A stretch of DNA of 64,000 nucleotides from Pseudomonas sp. B21-040 (GTDB lineage: Bacteria > Pseudomonadota > Gammaproteobacteria > Pseudomonadales > Pseudomonadaceae), in NCBI RefSeq assembly GCF_024748695.1, contig NZ_CP087176.1, positions 2,039,501-2,103,500 of the forward strand, read 5' to 3'. Position numbers and translations under genes: made by a program. Under the pieces are notes generated by a model. The model was not told the DNA's origin, ran no database searches, and worked only from the letters and a program-made list of their open reading frames with translations. This document shows, piece by piece, positions 12,676-20,698 of this stretch. The stretch's first letter is position 1; every line of letters begins with the position of its first letter.

Positions 12676-12779
12676 GATCGTTCCCACGCTCCGCGTGGTA
12701 GCGCATCTCGTGACGCTTTGCGTCACAGCGGACGCGGAGCGTCCGGGGCGACATTCCCACGCAGAAAGTGGGAACGATC
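12676..12779. repeat. Palindromic repeat, GATCGTTCCCACGC class
   Basis: A 104-bp element bounded by GATCGTTCCCAC and GTGGGAACGATC. It contains several small hairpins in a row (CCACGCTCCGCGTGG, GTGACGCTTTGCGTCAC, GGACGC-gga-GCGTCC). Two close relatives are at 20501-20606 and 30405-30514, so this is a dispersed repeat family of this genome. Confidence 0.75.
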
Positions 12780-12827
12780 TTCGCGCGACAATGATCTAGT
12801 CTTGGCAAGCCCCAGGGAGAGATCGCC

Positions 12828-13994
12828 ATGTACCGCTTCTTTGAACAGCTCAGCTCGCGCATCGCCGCGCCTTTCATGGGCGAAAGCGCGCGCAACAGCA
12901 AGGTCTGGCAGTGTCGATGCGGGCAGTCGCTGTTCTTTCGCAACAGCCAGTGTCTGGCCTGTTCGGCGGCGCTCGGTTATCAGCCCGAGCAGGGGCGTCT
13001 GTCGTCGCTGCAACCGGGTTTACAGGCGGATACCTGGCTGGTCGACGCCGACCCGCAAGCCGGTGTGTTTCGCCGCTGCGCCAATCTCGACTCCGCGGCC
13101 GCATGTAATTGGCTGCTCCCGGCCAACGACCACGATGCGCTATGCATTGCTTGCAGCCTGAATCACACCATCCCGGACCTGTCGATTACCGAAAACCACG
13201 AACGCTGGCGCAAGGTGGAAACGGCCAAGAGGCGCCTGGTCGCGCAGTTGCTCGACTTGGGTTTGCAGGTAACTCCCAAAACGGTCGACGAGCAAAGCGG
13301 TCTGGCGTTTGATTTCGTCGGTATCGACCTCGAAGGCAAGCTGCCGACCACGGGTCACGCCAATGGCCTGATCACCCTCGACATCAAAGAAGCCGATGAC
13401 GCCCACCGTGAGCAGGTCCGTGTGCAAATGCACGAGCCGTATCGCACGTTGCTCGGGCATTTTCGCCACGAAGTCGGGCATTACTACTGGGATCGGCTGA
13501 TCGCCAAAAGCCATTGGCTGGAACCCTTTCGCGGGCTGTTCGGGGACGAGCGCGCCAGTTACGCAGCGGCGCTGGAGCGGCATTACCAGCAAGGTGCGCC
13601 GCAGGGTTGGCAGCAACAGTGCGTCAGTGCTTACGCGACCATGCACCCTTGGGAAGACTGGGCGGAAACCTGGGCGCATTACCTGCACATGATGGATGCG
13701 GTGGACACCGCTCTGGGATTCGGTATGAGTGCGCGGGAAATGGATCTTGATTACCAGCCATTTCCCCTAAGCACACTCTACGATCCACAGCATCCCGGCG
13801 GTGGGGCGTTCCTGTCGTTCGTCAATGCATGGATCGAACTGGCCGGCATGCTCAATGAGCTTTCGCGCAGCATGGGGCAGCCGGATTTCTATCCGTTCGT
13901 GTTGCCACCGGCGGTGATCGCCAAGCTGCATTTTATTCACTTGGTGATCCAGCAAGAGGGCGGCAGGGCGGATGAGGTGATGCAGGAGCTATGA
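12828..13994 (+). CDS. Putative zinc-dependent metallopeptidase with N-terminal zinc ribbon
   Basis: 388-aa cytoplasmic protein of a conserved but poorly characterised family. An N-terminal zinc ribbon is formed by C29, C31, C42 and C45 (CRC ... CLAC). Two more CxxC-like pairs occur near 84-109. A metalloprotease-type HEVGH motif lies at H214-E-x-x-H218, followed by acidic residues in PWEDWAETWAHYLHMMD that could supply a third zinc ligand. There is no signal peptide. It stands alone between ligA and ffs, bounded by repeats on both sides, preceded by AGGGAGAGATCGCC as ribosome site. The substrate is unknown. Confidence 0.75.
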   Translation: MYRFFEQLSSRIAAPFMGESARNSKVWQCRCGQSLFFRNSQCLACSAALGYQPEQGRLSSLQPGLQADTWLVDADPQAGVFRRCANLDSAAACNWLLPANDHDALCIACSLNHTIPDLSITENHERWRKVETAKRRLVAQLLDLGLQVTPKTVDEQSGLAFDFVGIDLEGKLPTTGHANGLITLDIKEADDAHREQVRVQMHEPYRTLLGHFRHEVGHYYWDRLIAKSHWLEPFRGLFGDERASYAAALERHYQQGAPQGWQQQCVSAYATMHPWEDWAETWAHYLHMMDAVDTALGFGMSAREMDLDYQPFPLSTLYDPQHPGGGAFLSFVNAWIELAGMLNELSRSMGQPDFYPFVLPPAVIAKLHFIHLVIQQEGGRADEVMQEL

Positions 13995-14018
13995 CGATCG
14001 CTCAATTGGACGTCCGCT

Positions 14019-14165
14019 TGTAGCAGCTGTCGAACCCGCGAGGCTGCGTCCGGCTGCGAAGCAGTCGCCTGTTGGGTGATCGTGGTTTATCTGAAAAACC
14101 GCGCCCTCTGATTTTACGTCTGCTTCGCAGCCGGACGCAGCCTCGCGGGCTCGGCAGCTGCTACA
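14019..14165. repeat. REPIN, GTAGCAGCTG class
   Basis: Two facing units begin TGTAGCAGCTGtCGA and end with the complement, with the shared core GCGAGGCTGCGTCCGGCTGCGAAGCAG. The roughly 55 bp between the arms are not palindromic. The same class recurs at 16891, 26852 and 51249. Confidence 0.8.
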
Positions 14166-14232
14166 GACAGCGGTGTTTCAGAGGCATTGCATGTCCTTGA
14201 AGCGGCTCATATTTTTTAATCCGCACCAACGG

Positions 14233-14260
14233 TTGTAACTTCGTCTCAGATAGGTACAAT
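14233..14260 (+). promoter_or_regulatory. Sigma-70 promoter of ffs
   Basis: TTGTAA at 14233-14238 and TACAAT at 14255-14260 are separated by 16 bp. Transcription would start near 14267, about 25 nt before the mature SRP RNA end; E. coli 4.5S RNA also has a short 5' leader that is processed off. Confidence 0.6.
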
Positions 14261-14292
14261 GGCGCGGCTCGCCGTCAGGTGAGCGTCGTTAT

Positions 14293-14403
14293 GGTGACCC
14301 CATCGGTCCCCCCGCAACGATTACCCGTGAACCTGGTCAGAGCCGGAAGGCAGCAGCCACAGCGGGAACATTGTGTGCCGGGGTGTGGCTGGTGGGGTTA
14401 CCA
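14293..14403 (+). ncRNA. ffs: Signal recognition particle 4.5S RNA
   Basis: Small bacterial SRP RNA that binds Ffh and delivers nascent inner-membrane proteins. The conserved tip is plainly visible: GTGAACCTGGTCAGAGCCGG followed by AAGGCAGCAGCCA, pairing into the long rod closed by GGTGACCCCA at the 5' end and TGGGGTTACC at the 3' side. The 5' CCCCGCAACG and 3' TGTGTGCCGGGGTGTGG arms match the family. Ends are estimated from the pairing, within a few bases. The gene lies between the metallopeptidase and dnaX regions. Confidence 0.92.
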
Positions 14404-14413
14404 CCTTAACGCC

Positions 14414-14433
14414 ACGCGAGCCCTCTCTCGCGT
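14414..14433 (+). terminator. Candidate terminator hairpin after ffs
   Basis: ACGCGAG-ccctct-CTCGCGT forms a 7-bp stem immediately downstream of the SRP RNA. The following tract is only moderately T-rich (TATCGGTTTG), so strength is uncertain. Confidence 0.45.
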
Positions 14434-14524
14434 TATCGGTTTGAAAATACTTATTTGTCTTCTCTGCCATGGATCACGTCCAGGGCGGTGTTTCGTCGTT
14501 TCCGATTTTCGGAGCGCACAATAA

Positions 14525-14568
14525 AAAAGGAGGCCGACCTGTCGCATCAGACAAGTCGGCCTCCTTTT
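14525..14568. terminator. Bidirectional terminator between ffs and the XRE regulator
   Basis: A 14-bp stem with AAAAGGAGGCCGAC on one side and its complement GTCGGCCTCCTTTT on the other, loop about 16 nt, with A and T runs on both ends. It can end transcription from ffs (+) and from the regulator gene (-). Confidence 0.8.
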
Positions 14569-14580
14569 GTCATTTATGCA

Positions 14581-14895
14581 CTAAGGCTTGGACAAGGCCT
14601 GGTCAACCGCTGCAATCAGCTTTCCCAGTTCCTTCGGGGTGGCTTTGTGTATGACGCCGAACAGATACGCCCGCTGCTCATCTTCATCGCCCAGGTCTGC
14701 GAAAAAAGCGGCCAGCTTCACACCCAGCACGTCGGCAAGCAGGAACAACGCTTCCACGCTGGGGGTATAGGTGCCCGTTTCAAAGCGGCTGATGGTTTTG
14801 GGGTCAAAGCCGGTCTTTTCACCGAGTTCAGCCTGAGTAAGCCCCGCGACCTTGCGGTAGCGTCGGATGGCTGGACCCAAACTTGAAATTTGCAT
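14581..14895 (-). CDS. Small XRE-family HTH transcriptional regulator
   Basis: 104-aa protein made of a Cro/C1-type helix-turn-helix (about residues 8-65; TQAELGEKTGFDPKTISRFE) and a short helical C-terminal tail (DEDEQRAYLF ... KLIAAVDQAL). It has no visible sensor domain. An imperfect palindrome ATTCCAATTTAGAAT at 14902-14916 abuts its start and may be an autoregulatory operator. The gene is monocistronic, ends at a strong bidirectional terminator, and its targets are unknown. Confidence 0.85.
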   Translation of the reverse strand: MQISSLGPAIRRYRKVAGLTQAELGEKTGFDPKTISRFETGTYTPSVEALFLLADVLGVKLAAFFADLGDEDEQRAYLFGVIHKATPKELGKLIAAVDQALSKP

Positions 14896-15197
14896 TGCTC
14901 AATTCCAATTTAGAATCAAGAACTTAACGATAGATTTTTACATTAGACAACAGCATGTTTCATCACCTTGTCTTGCAAAATGTGATGCGTTTCGTAGAAT
15001 TGCCACCCTTGAGCGGCATTGGGTGACGCCATTCCGGAGATTGGGCGATGTGAAGCTGTCAGCATTGCGCTCCCTCGTCAGACTTGCACGAGGTTTTTCG
15101 CCTGATTGATCTGCGGTTCTGCGGGAACCATCGCCTACGGGTCTCGGGATGAAACGTGTTTGCGCCACCCCTCCGCCAGCGACAACGAGCCTGATTC

Positions 15198-16895
15198 ATG
15201 GATGATAAATACCGAAGGGCCGTGGATGCCGCCGCCATTTTTTCCGAGACGGATCTGGAAGGCCGGATCACCTACGTCAATGACCAATTCTGTGACGTGT
15301 CTGGCTATAGCCGTGAAGAGCTGATCGGCCAGAATCATCGTCTCCTCAATTCCGGCCAACATCCCACCGATTTCTTTTCTGCCATGTGGCGCACCATTGC
15401 GTTGGGCGGTGTGTGGAAGGGGGAAATCTGCAATCGCGCCAAGGACGGCAGCCTTTACTGGGTCGACAGCACCATGGTGCCGGTGCTCGACGATGCCACC
15501 GGACGGGTCGATCGATACCTGTCGATTCGGTTCGACATCAGTGAAAAGCGCGAGTTGCTGCACGTCTTGCAATGGCGGGTAGGGCATGACGCGCTGACCG
15601 GATTGCCCAATCGAGCGTATCTCTCGGACCTTTTGGATCAGGCACTGGCGATGTCCCGACAGGAAGACATCCCGTTGGCGGTGTGCATGCTTGATCTCGA
15701 CGGTTTTAAGGCGGTCAACGATGGCTACGGTCATGCCAGCGGCGATGTGTTGCTGGTCGAGGTGGCCCGGCGTTTGCGCGACATCGTGCGCGGCGAGGAT
15801 GTGGTGGCGCGATTGGCCGGCGACGAGTTTGTGCTGGTGCTGCGTCATATTCGCGATCTACCGCAATTGCGTGCGGCGTTGAACCGGGTGCTGGGGGCGG
15901 TTTCGGCGCCGTACTCGCTGCACGGCAAGGACATCCATGTGTTCGCCAGCATTGGTGTCACGCTGTTTCCCCTCGATAACGAAAACGCCGAAACCCTGTT
16001 GCGTCATGCCGATCAGGCCATGTACGTGGCGAAGCAGCGTGGACGCAACCGTTTTCATCTGTTTGATGTGTCCCGGGATCGTGAGATCAAGGCAACTCAC
16101 CAGACTGTCCAGCGCATGCGTCAGGCGCTGACGGCCGGTGAGTTGCGCCTGCATTTCCAGCCCAAGGTCAACATGCGGTTGGGCGACGTGGTCGGTTTCG
16201 AGGCGCTGTTGCGTTGGGACCATCCACAAAACGGCATGCTGCGGGCCAGGGATTTCCTGCCGCCGGTAGAAGAGACGGACCTGATCATCGACATCGGCGA
16301 ATGGGTGATGGATCAGGTCCTGTTGCAGCTGCATCGCTGGCAGCAGATGGGGCAGAGCTGGCCGATCAGCGTCAATGTCGCGGCACGGCATTTTCAGCGA
16401 GCGGATTTTGTTGAGCGGCTCAAACAGGTGCTGGCAAGGCATGCCCACGTTCCCCCGCAGATGCTTGACCTGGAAGTCGTCGAGTCAGTCGCCGTTGAGA
16501 ACATTCATCATGTCACGGCATGTTTGCAGGCCTGTCAGGCGCTGGGGGTGCAGTTTTCACTGGGTGACTTTGGCACTGGTTATTCGTCGCTGAGCTACAT
16601 CAAGCGTTTGCGCACGCAAACGATCAAGATCGACAAGTCGTTCATTCGCGACATGCTTGATGACCGCGATGATCTGGCGCTGACCACTGCCGTGATCGGG
16701 CTGGCCCGGGCGTTTGGCCGACGAGTGATCGCCGAGGGGGTGGAAAGCGTTGAGCACGGTGAATTGCTGTTGCAAATGGGCTGCGAGATCGCCCAAGGGT
16801 ATTTCATCGCCCGACCCATGCCAGCCGAAGAGGTGCCTGGCTGGGTCGCGACGTTTGTTGCGCCGGCGCAATGGCGGCTGGTGACGTCCCTGTAG
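15198..16895 (+). CDS. PAS-GGDEF-EAL c-di-GMP signalling protein with altered active-site motifs
   Basis: 565-aa soluble protein. A PAS domain (about residues 10-120; FCDVSGYSREELIGQNHRLL) precedes a GGDEF domain starting HDALTGLPNR (130-139), whose signature is AGDEF at 207-211, and an EAL domain (about 310-555). In the EAL part the EAL motif itself (335-337), Asn in SVNVAAR, Glu in EVVES, Lys in IKIDK, Glu in AEGVES and Gln of QGYF are present, but the usual DDFGTG is GDFGTG, with Gly456 replacing a metal-binding Asp. From family knowledge this should weaken or abolish phosphodiesterase activity; cyclase activity with AGDEF is possible. Its TAG stop is made by the REPIN that follows. Confidence 0.88.
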   Translation: MDDKYRRAVDAAAIFSETDLEGRITYVNDQFCDVSGYSREELIGQNHRLLNSGQHPTDFFSAMWRTIALGGVWKGEICNRAKDGSLYWVDSTMVPVLDDATGRVDRYLSIRFDISEKRELLHVLQWRVGHDALTGLPNRAYLSDLLDQALAMSRQEDIPLAVCMLDLDGFKAVNDGYGHASGDVLLVEVARRLRDIVRGEDVVARLAGDEFVLVLRHIRDLPQLRAALNRVLGAVSAPYSLHGKDIHVFASIGVTLFPLDNENAETLLRHADQAMYVAKQRGRNRFHLFDVSRDREIKATHQTVQRMRQALTAGELRLHFQPKVNMRLGDVVGFEALLRWDHPQNGMLRARDFLPPVEETDLIIDIGEWVMDQVLLQLHRWQQMGQSWPISVNVAARHFQRADFVERLKQVLARHAHVPPQMLDLEVVESVAVENIHHVTACLQACQALGVQFSLGDFGTGYSSLSYIKRLRTQTIKIDKSFIRDMLDDRDDLALTTAVIGLARAFGRRVIAEGVESVEHGELLLQMGCEIAQGYFIARPMPAEEVPGWVATFVAPAQWRLVTSL

Positions 16896-17023
16896 CAGCT
16901 GGCGAAGCCTGCGTCCGACTGCGCAGTAGTCGTAAAATCAGGCGATGCAGTTTTCCAGATGTACCGTGGATACAGGATTTACGACTACTGCGCAGTCGGA
17001 CGCAGGCTTCGCCAGCTGCTACA
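16891..17023. repeat. REPIN forming the stop codons of both convergent genes
   Basis: GTAGCAGCTG-class REPIN, 133 bp, with arms TGTAGCAGCTGGCGAAGCCT and its complement. The TAG in the left arm is the stop of the PAS-GGDEF-EAL gene (CTG TAG), and the TAG read on the other strand in the right arm is the stop of the convergent binding-protein gene (CTG TAG). The centre carries no gene. Confidence 0.85.
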
Positions 17024-17765
17024 GGCTTGCGGGGGTGCCAATATACAGACGAATGTAGTCATCGATTTCCCCCGACATTTTCATTCGCAACAAGGTGCGC
17101 AGAATTCGTTGCACCGGCACCTTGGGGTCATTGCGTATGTAGCAACCGACACGTTGTTCCTGCACCACGGCCACTGCTTTGAGCTGCCGCTCGGGCAGCA
17201 GGCGCTGATTGAACCAATCCAGTGTCCATTGATTGCTCACGGCATAGCGATAGCGCCCGGCGTTGAGTTTTTCCAGCACTTGTTCCTGATTGCGCGCGTC
17301 TTCGCGGTGCAGGCGATCGGCATCAAACAATGGTTGCAGCGTCGGATAGGTATAGCCCAGCACTGTGCCGATGGGTTGGCGTGACAAATTTGCAGGCAGC
17401 ACGGAGGCGGGAGGGTCTTGCTGGCTGGTCAGCACGTCGCGTTGAAACCACAGCGGAATGCTCCAGATGTAGTCGCCGGACTGATTCGGAAGCCAGGACT
17501 GCGCGGCGTAGCAGCGGATATCAACGTCGCCATGCTCCATGGCGCCTTGTACACGTGCCCGAGGCATTACATGAAACTCGGCGGGTACCCCGACCTGGGT
17601 GGCGAGGCTGAGCATCACGTCATACAGGATGCCCTGGGTCGGGCGGCCGTGATCCAGTTGCACCATTGGCATGGCCCAACTGTCGGGGATGACAAAACGC
17701 AGCGGCGTTTCGGCGGCGGCGACGTTCAGACTTATCCACAGCAATGCCCCCAAGGCACAACGCAT
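17019..17765 (-). CDS. Periplasmic substrate-binding protein (solute-binding family 3-like)
   Basis: About 248 aa from the ATG at 17765. The N-terminus MRCALGALLWISLNVAAAE is a signal peptide, so the protein should be periplasmic. The body shows features of family 3 / amino-acid-type binding proteins: TPLRFVIPDSW at the start of the fold, VMPRARVQGAMEHGDVDI in lobe 1, and a C-terminal segment MKMSGEIDDYIRLYIG typical of these proteins. There is no permease or ATPase gene beside it, so it may be an orphan sensor or binding protein rather than part of a transporter. A longer in-frame start upstream would bury the signal peptide and is rejected. Its stop codon lies in a REPIN arm. Confidence 0.75.
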   Translation of the reverse strand: MRCALGALLWISLNVAAAETPLRFVIPDSWAMPMVQLDHGRPTQGILYDVMLSLATQVGVPAEFHVMPRARVQGAMEHGDVDIRCYAAQSWLPNQSGDYIWSIPLWFQRDVLTSQQDPPASVLPANLSRQPIGTVLGYTYPTLQPLFDADRLHREDARNQEQVLEKLNAGRYRYAVSNQWTLDWFNQRLLPERQLKAVAVVQEQRVGCYIRNDPKVPVQRILRTLLRMKMSGEIDDYIRLYIGTPASL

Positions 17766-17908
17766 AAACGCTCCGGTACAACTGAAACCCGAGCCGATTA
17801 AAGACCCAAACGCGCAGCTTAGCCAGATTAGACGAGCACACCGGATGCAATTTTGGCCTTGCTCCGCTAGCATTAGCCGCTTCTGTTCCTTAGTTGCGAC
17901 GGTTTTCG

Positions 17909-19999
17909 ATGAGTTATCAGGTTCTTGCACGTAAATGGCGTCCGCGCTCGTTCCGCGAAATGGTCGGCCAGACCCATGTGCTCAAGGCTCTGATCAATGC
18001 CTTGGACAGCCAGCGGCTGCACCACGCCTACTTGTTTACCGGTACGCGGGGGGTCGGCAAGACCACCATCGCACGCATCATCGCCAAATGCCTGAACTGT
18101 GAAACAGGTATCACGTCGACACCGTGTGGCGAGTGCTCGGTGTGCCGCGAAATCGATGAGGGGCGCTTTGTCGACCTGATCGAGATCGACGCCGCGAGCC
18201 GGACCAAGGTCGAAGACACCCGCGAACTGCTCGACAACGTGCAATACGCCCCAAGCCGCGGGCGCTTCAAGGTCTACCTGATCGACGAAGTGCACATGCT
18301 CTCCAGCCATTCCTTTAATGCGCTGTTGAAAACCCTCGAAGAGCCGCCGCCCTATGTCAAGTTCATCCTGGCGACGACCGATCCGCAGAAACTTCCTGCA
18401 ACCATTCTGTCGCGGTGCCTGCAATTCTCCCTGAAGAACATGACGCCGGAACGTGTGGTCGAGCATTTGACCCACGTGCTGGGTGTCGAGAACGTGCCGT
18501 TCGAAGATGATGCACTGTGGTTGCTGGGCCGTGCCGCCGATGGCTCGATGCGCGATGCCATGAGCCTCACCGACCAGGCCATTGCCTTTGGTGAAGGCAA
18601 GGTCATGGCCGCCGACGTGCGGGCGATGCTCGGCACGCTGGATCACGGCCAGGTCTACGACGTTTTGCATGCGTTGATCGAAGGTGACGCCAAGGCGTTG
18701 CTCGAAGGTGTCCGTCATTTGGCTGAACAAGGCCCGGACTGGAACGGCGTGCTCTCGGAAATTCTCAACGTGCTGCACCGTGTTGCCATCGCCCAGGCCT
18801 TGCCTGAAGGTGTCGACAACGGTCACGGCGACCGTGACCGGGTGCTGGCGCTGGCCCAGGCGTTGCCGGCCGAAGACGTACAGTTTTACTACCAGATGGG
18901 CCTGATCGGCCGTCGCGATTTGCCGCTGGCCCCCGACCCGCGTGGCGGCTTCGAAATGGTCTTGCTGCGCATGCTCGCCTTCCGCCCGGCAGACACCGCC
19001 GACGCCCCGAGGCAACCGCTAAAGCCAGTGGGGATCAGCCAGGCCACAGTTGATTCCGCAAATTCAGTGGCTGCCGCGCCGGTTGTTGCGCCGGTAGTCG
19101 CTGCGGCAGTAGCACCTGTTATGCCTTCGCCTGCGCCAGTCGCGGCCGTTGTTGCGCCCGCTCCAGCACCCGAGCCTGAGCCGGTTGCACCCGTTGTGGT
19201 GCCCGAGCCAGTCGTTGCGCCGGTGGCGGTCGAAGCCGTCGTCGACCTGCCGTGGAATGATCCGGTCGAGCCTGAAGTTGTCCAGCAACCGGCCGTCGAG
19301 CCAGTTCTGGAAACTACTGGCGAGCAGCCGGATTTGCCACCGATGCCGCTGCCGACGCCGGACAGCGTGGTGCCGGATGCGCCGGAATGGGCCGCTGCGC
19401 CCATCCCGGAACCTTCCGTGGCCCAAGTCGATGCCGCCACGCCGGGCATGGACCTGGACGACGAGCCGCCGCTGGACGAGGATTACATCGAGCCGGACAT
19501 GGATTCGGCCTACAGTTATCTCGATGAGCTGGCGAGCGAACATACCGCCGAACCCGCGCCGGAACCGGAGCCGGAACCCGCTGCAATGCCGGCCACGGGC
19601 CTGGCGCTGCAATGGCTGGAGCTGTTCCCGAAACTGCCGATCTCCGGCATGACGGGCAGCATCGCGGCCAATTGCACACTGATATCCGTCGAGGGCGATC
19701 ACTGGCTGATGCACCTGGACCCGGCCCACAGCGCCTTGTTCAACGCGACCCAGCAGCGTCGTCTCAACGATGCACTGAACCAGTTTCACGGGCGCACACT
19801 GACCCTGACCATGGAACTGATCAAGCCGGAACAGGAAACCCCGGCCCAGGCCGCGTCCAGGCGCCGTGCCAACCGTCAGCGCGAAGCCGAAGAGTCGATC
19901 CACGGTGATCCGTTCATCCAGCAAATGATGCAGCAGTTCGGTGCGGTGATCCGTAACGATACTATTGAACCTGTCGACGCTCTGGTCAGTCAGGGCTAA
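17909..19999 (+). CDS. dnaX: DNA polymerase III subunits tau/gamma
   Basis: Clamp-loader ATPase (696 aa) that loads the sliding clamp and ties the replisome together. The N-terminal AAA+ domain shows Walker A TGTRGVGKTT (about 44-53), the zinc-binding cysteines (CLNCETG ... CGECSVC), Walker B DEVHML and the SRC box LSRCLQF. Domain III ends near residue 365. A Pro/Ala/Val/Glu-rich linker (about 375-555) leads to the C-terminal tau-specific domain (LALQWLELFPKLPISG). The ATG at 17909 (MSYQVLARKWRPRSF) is the family start. No clear A-AAA-AAG frameshift signal for a gamma form was noticed. Confidence 0.96.
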   Translation: MSYQVLARKWRPRSFREMVGQTHVLKALINALDSQRLHHAYLFTGTRGVGKTTIARIIAKCLNCETGITSTPCGECSVCREIDEGRFVDLIEIDAASRTKVEDTRELLDNVQYAPSRGRFKVYLIDEVHMLSSHSFNALLKTLEEPPPYVKFILATTDPQKLPATILSRCLQFSLKNMTPERVVEHLTHVLGVENVPFEDDALWLLGRAADGSMRDAMSLTDQAIAFGEGKVMAADVRAMLGTLDHGQVYDVLHALIEGDAKALLEGVRHLAEQGPDWNGVLSEILNVLHRVAIAQALPEGVDNGHGDRDRVLALAQALPAEDVQFYYQMGLIGRRDLPLAPDPRGGFEMVLLRMLAFRPADTADAPRQPLKPVGISQATVDSANSVAAAPVVAPVVAAAVAPVMPSPAPVAAVVAPAPAPEPEPVAPVVVPEPVVAPVAVEAVVDLPWNDPVEPEVVQQPAVEPVLETTGEQPDLPPMPLPTPDSVVPDAPEWAAAPIPEPSVAQVDAATPGMDLDDEPPLDEDYIEPDMDSAYSYLDELASEHTAEPAPEPEPEPAAMPATGLALQWLELFPKLPISGMTGSIAANCTLISVEGDHWLMHLDPAHSALFNATQQRRLNDALNQFHGRTLTLTMELIKPEQETPAQAASRRRANRQREAEESIHGDPFIQQMMQQFGAVIRNDTIEPVDALVSQG

Positions 20000-20066
20000 T
20001 AACTGAAGGCGTTCGGTCACATGGGCCGGGCGCTGTTTTAATCCAAGTACTTTCGAGGTGATTCCC

Positions 20067-20405
20067 ATGATGAAAGGTGGCATGGCCGGCCTGATGAAGC
20101 AGGCGCAGCAGATGCAGGAAAAAATGGCCAAGATGCAGGAAGAATTGGCCAATGCTGAAGTCATCGGTAAAGCCGGCGGCGATATGGTCACCGTGGTCAT
20201 GACCGGTCGTCATGACGTCAAGAGCTTGACCATCGACCCAAGCCTGGTCGAAGGCCTGAGCGAAGACGACAAGGAAATGCTGGAAGCGGTCGTTGCCGCC
20301 GCCGTCAACGACGCTGTGCGCAAGATCGAAGCCAACAGCCAGGACAAAATGTCCGGCATGACCGCTGGCATGCAATTGCCGCCGGGCATGAAGCTGCCAT
20401 TCTGA
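20067..20405 (+). CDS. YbaB/EbfC family nucleoid-associated protein
   Basis: 112-aa DNA-binding protein that forms dimers with pincer-like helices. The N-terminal half is a Met/Gln/Lys-rich amphipathic helix ([20 protein letters not shown]), followed by the strand region [20 protein letters not shown] and a C-terminal helix. The start is the ATG at 20067, 7 nt after GAGGTG; an in-frame GTG nine bases upstream is part of that ribosome site. It follows dnaX by about 65 bp, as in most gamma-proteobacteria, and ends at its own terminator. Confidence 0.93.
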   Translation: MMKGGMAGLMKQAQQMQEKMAKMQEELANAEVIGKAGGDMVTVVMTGRHDVKSLTIDPSLVEGLSEDDKEMLEAVVAAAVNDAVRKIEANSQDKMSGMTAGMQLPPGMKLPF

Positions 20406-20433
20406 TTCGCTAAAGCGCGTCGGATGAGCTACA

Positions 20434-20465
20434 AAAAAATGCCAGGCAATGCGCCTGGCATTTTT
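20434..20465 (+). terminator. Terminator after ybaB
   Basis: AAAATGCCAGGC-aatgc-GCCTGGCATTTTT: a strong stem with T5 tract 28 bp after the stop. It separates ybaB from recR, which are usually co-transcribed. Confidence 0.85.
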
Positions 20466-20500
20466 GTTTCTGGCCCACACTGATCGTTCCAGCTCCGACC

Positions 20501-20606
20501 GATCGTTCCCACGCTCTGCGTGGGAATGCCTCTTGTGACGCTCTGCGTCACGCTTTGGGACGCGGAGCGTCCCGGGCTGCATTCCCACGCAGAGCGTGGA
20601 ACGATC
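20501..20606. repeat. Palindromic repeat, GATCGTTCCCACGC class
   Basis: Second copy of the class seen at 12676. Outer arms GATCGTTCCCACGCTCTGCG and its near-complement enclose GTGACGCTCTGCGTCAC and GGGACGCGGAGCGTCCC hairpins. Confidence 0.8.
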
Positions 20607-20698
20607 AGGACGATCAGGATCAAAAACATCGAACACTAAACCGCCACAAAGGTCTGCTTCCCTATACCGCCCAATTCTCGATCAAAGGAGACGCTCAC

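Noticed and set aside
14019..14165. Repeats considered as a CRISPR array
   Set aside because: The units are inverted pairs with hairpin potential, dispersed across the window, not direct repeats with regular spacers.
14279..14524. Open frame over the SRP RNA gene
   Set aside because: It coincides with ffs; RNA structure explains the sequence better.
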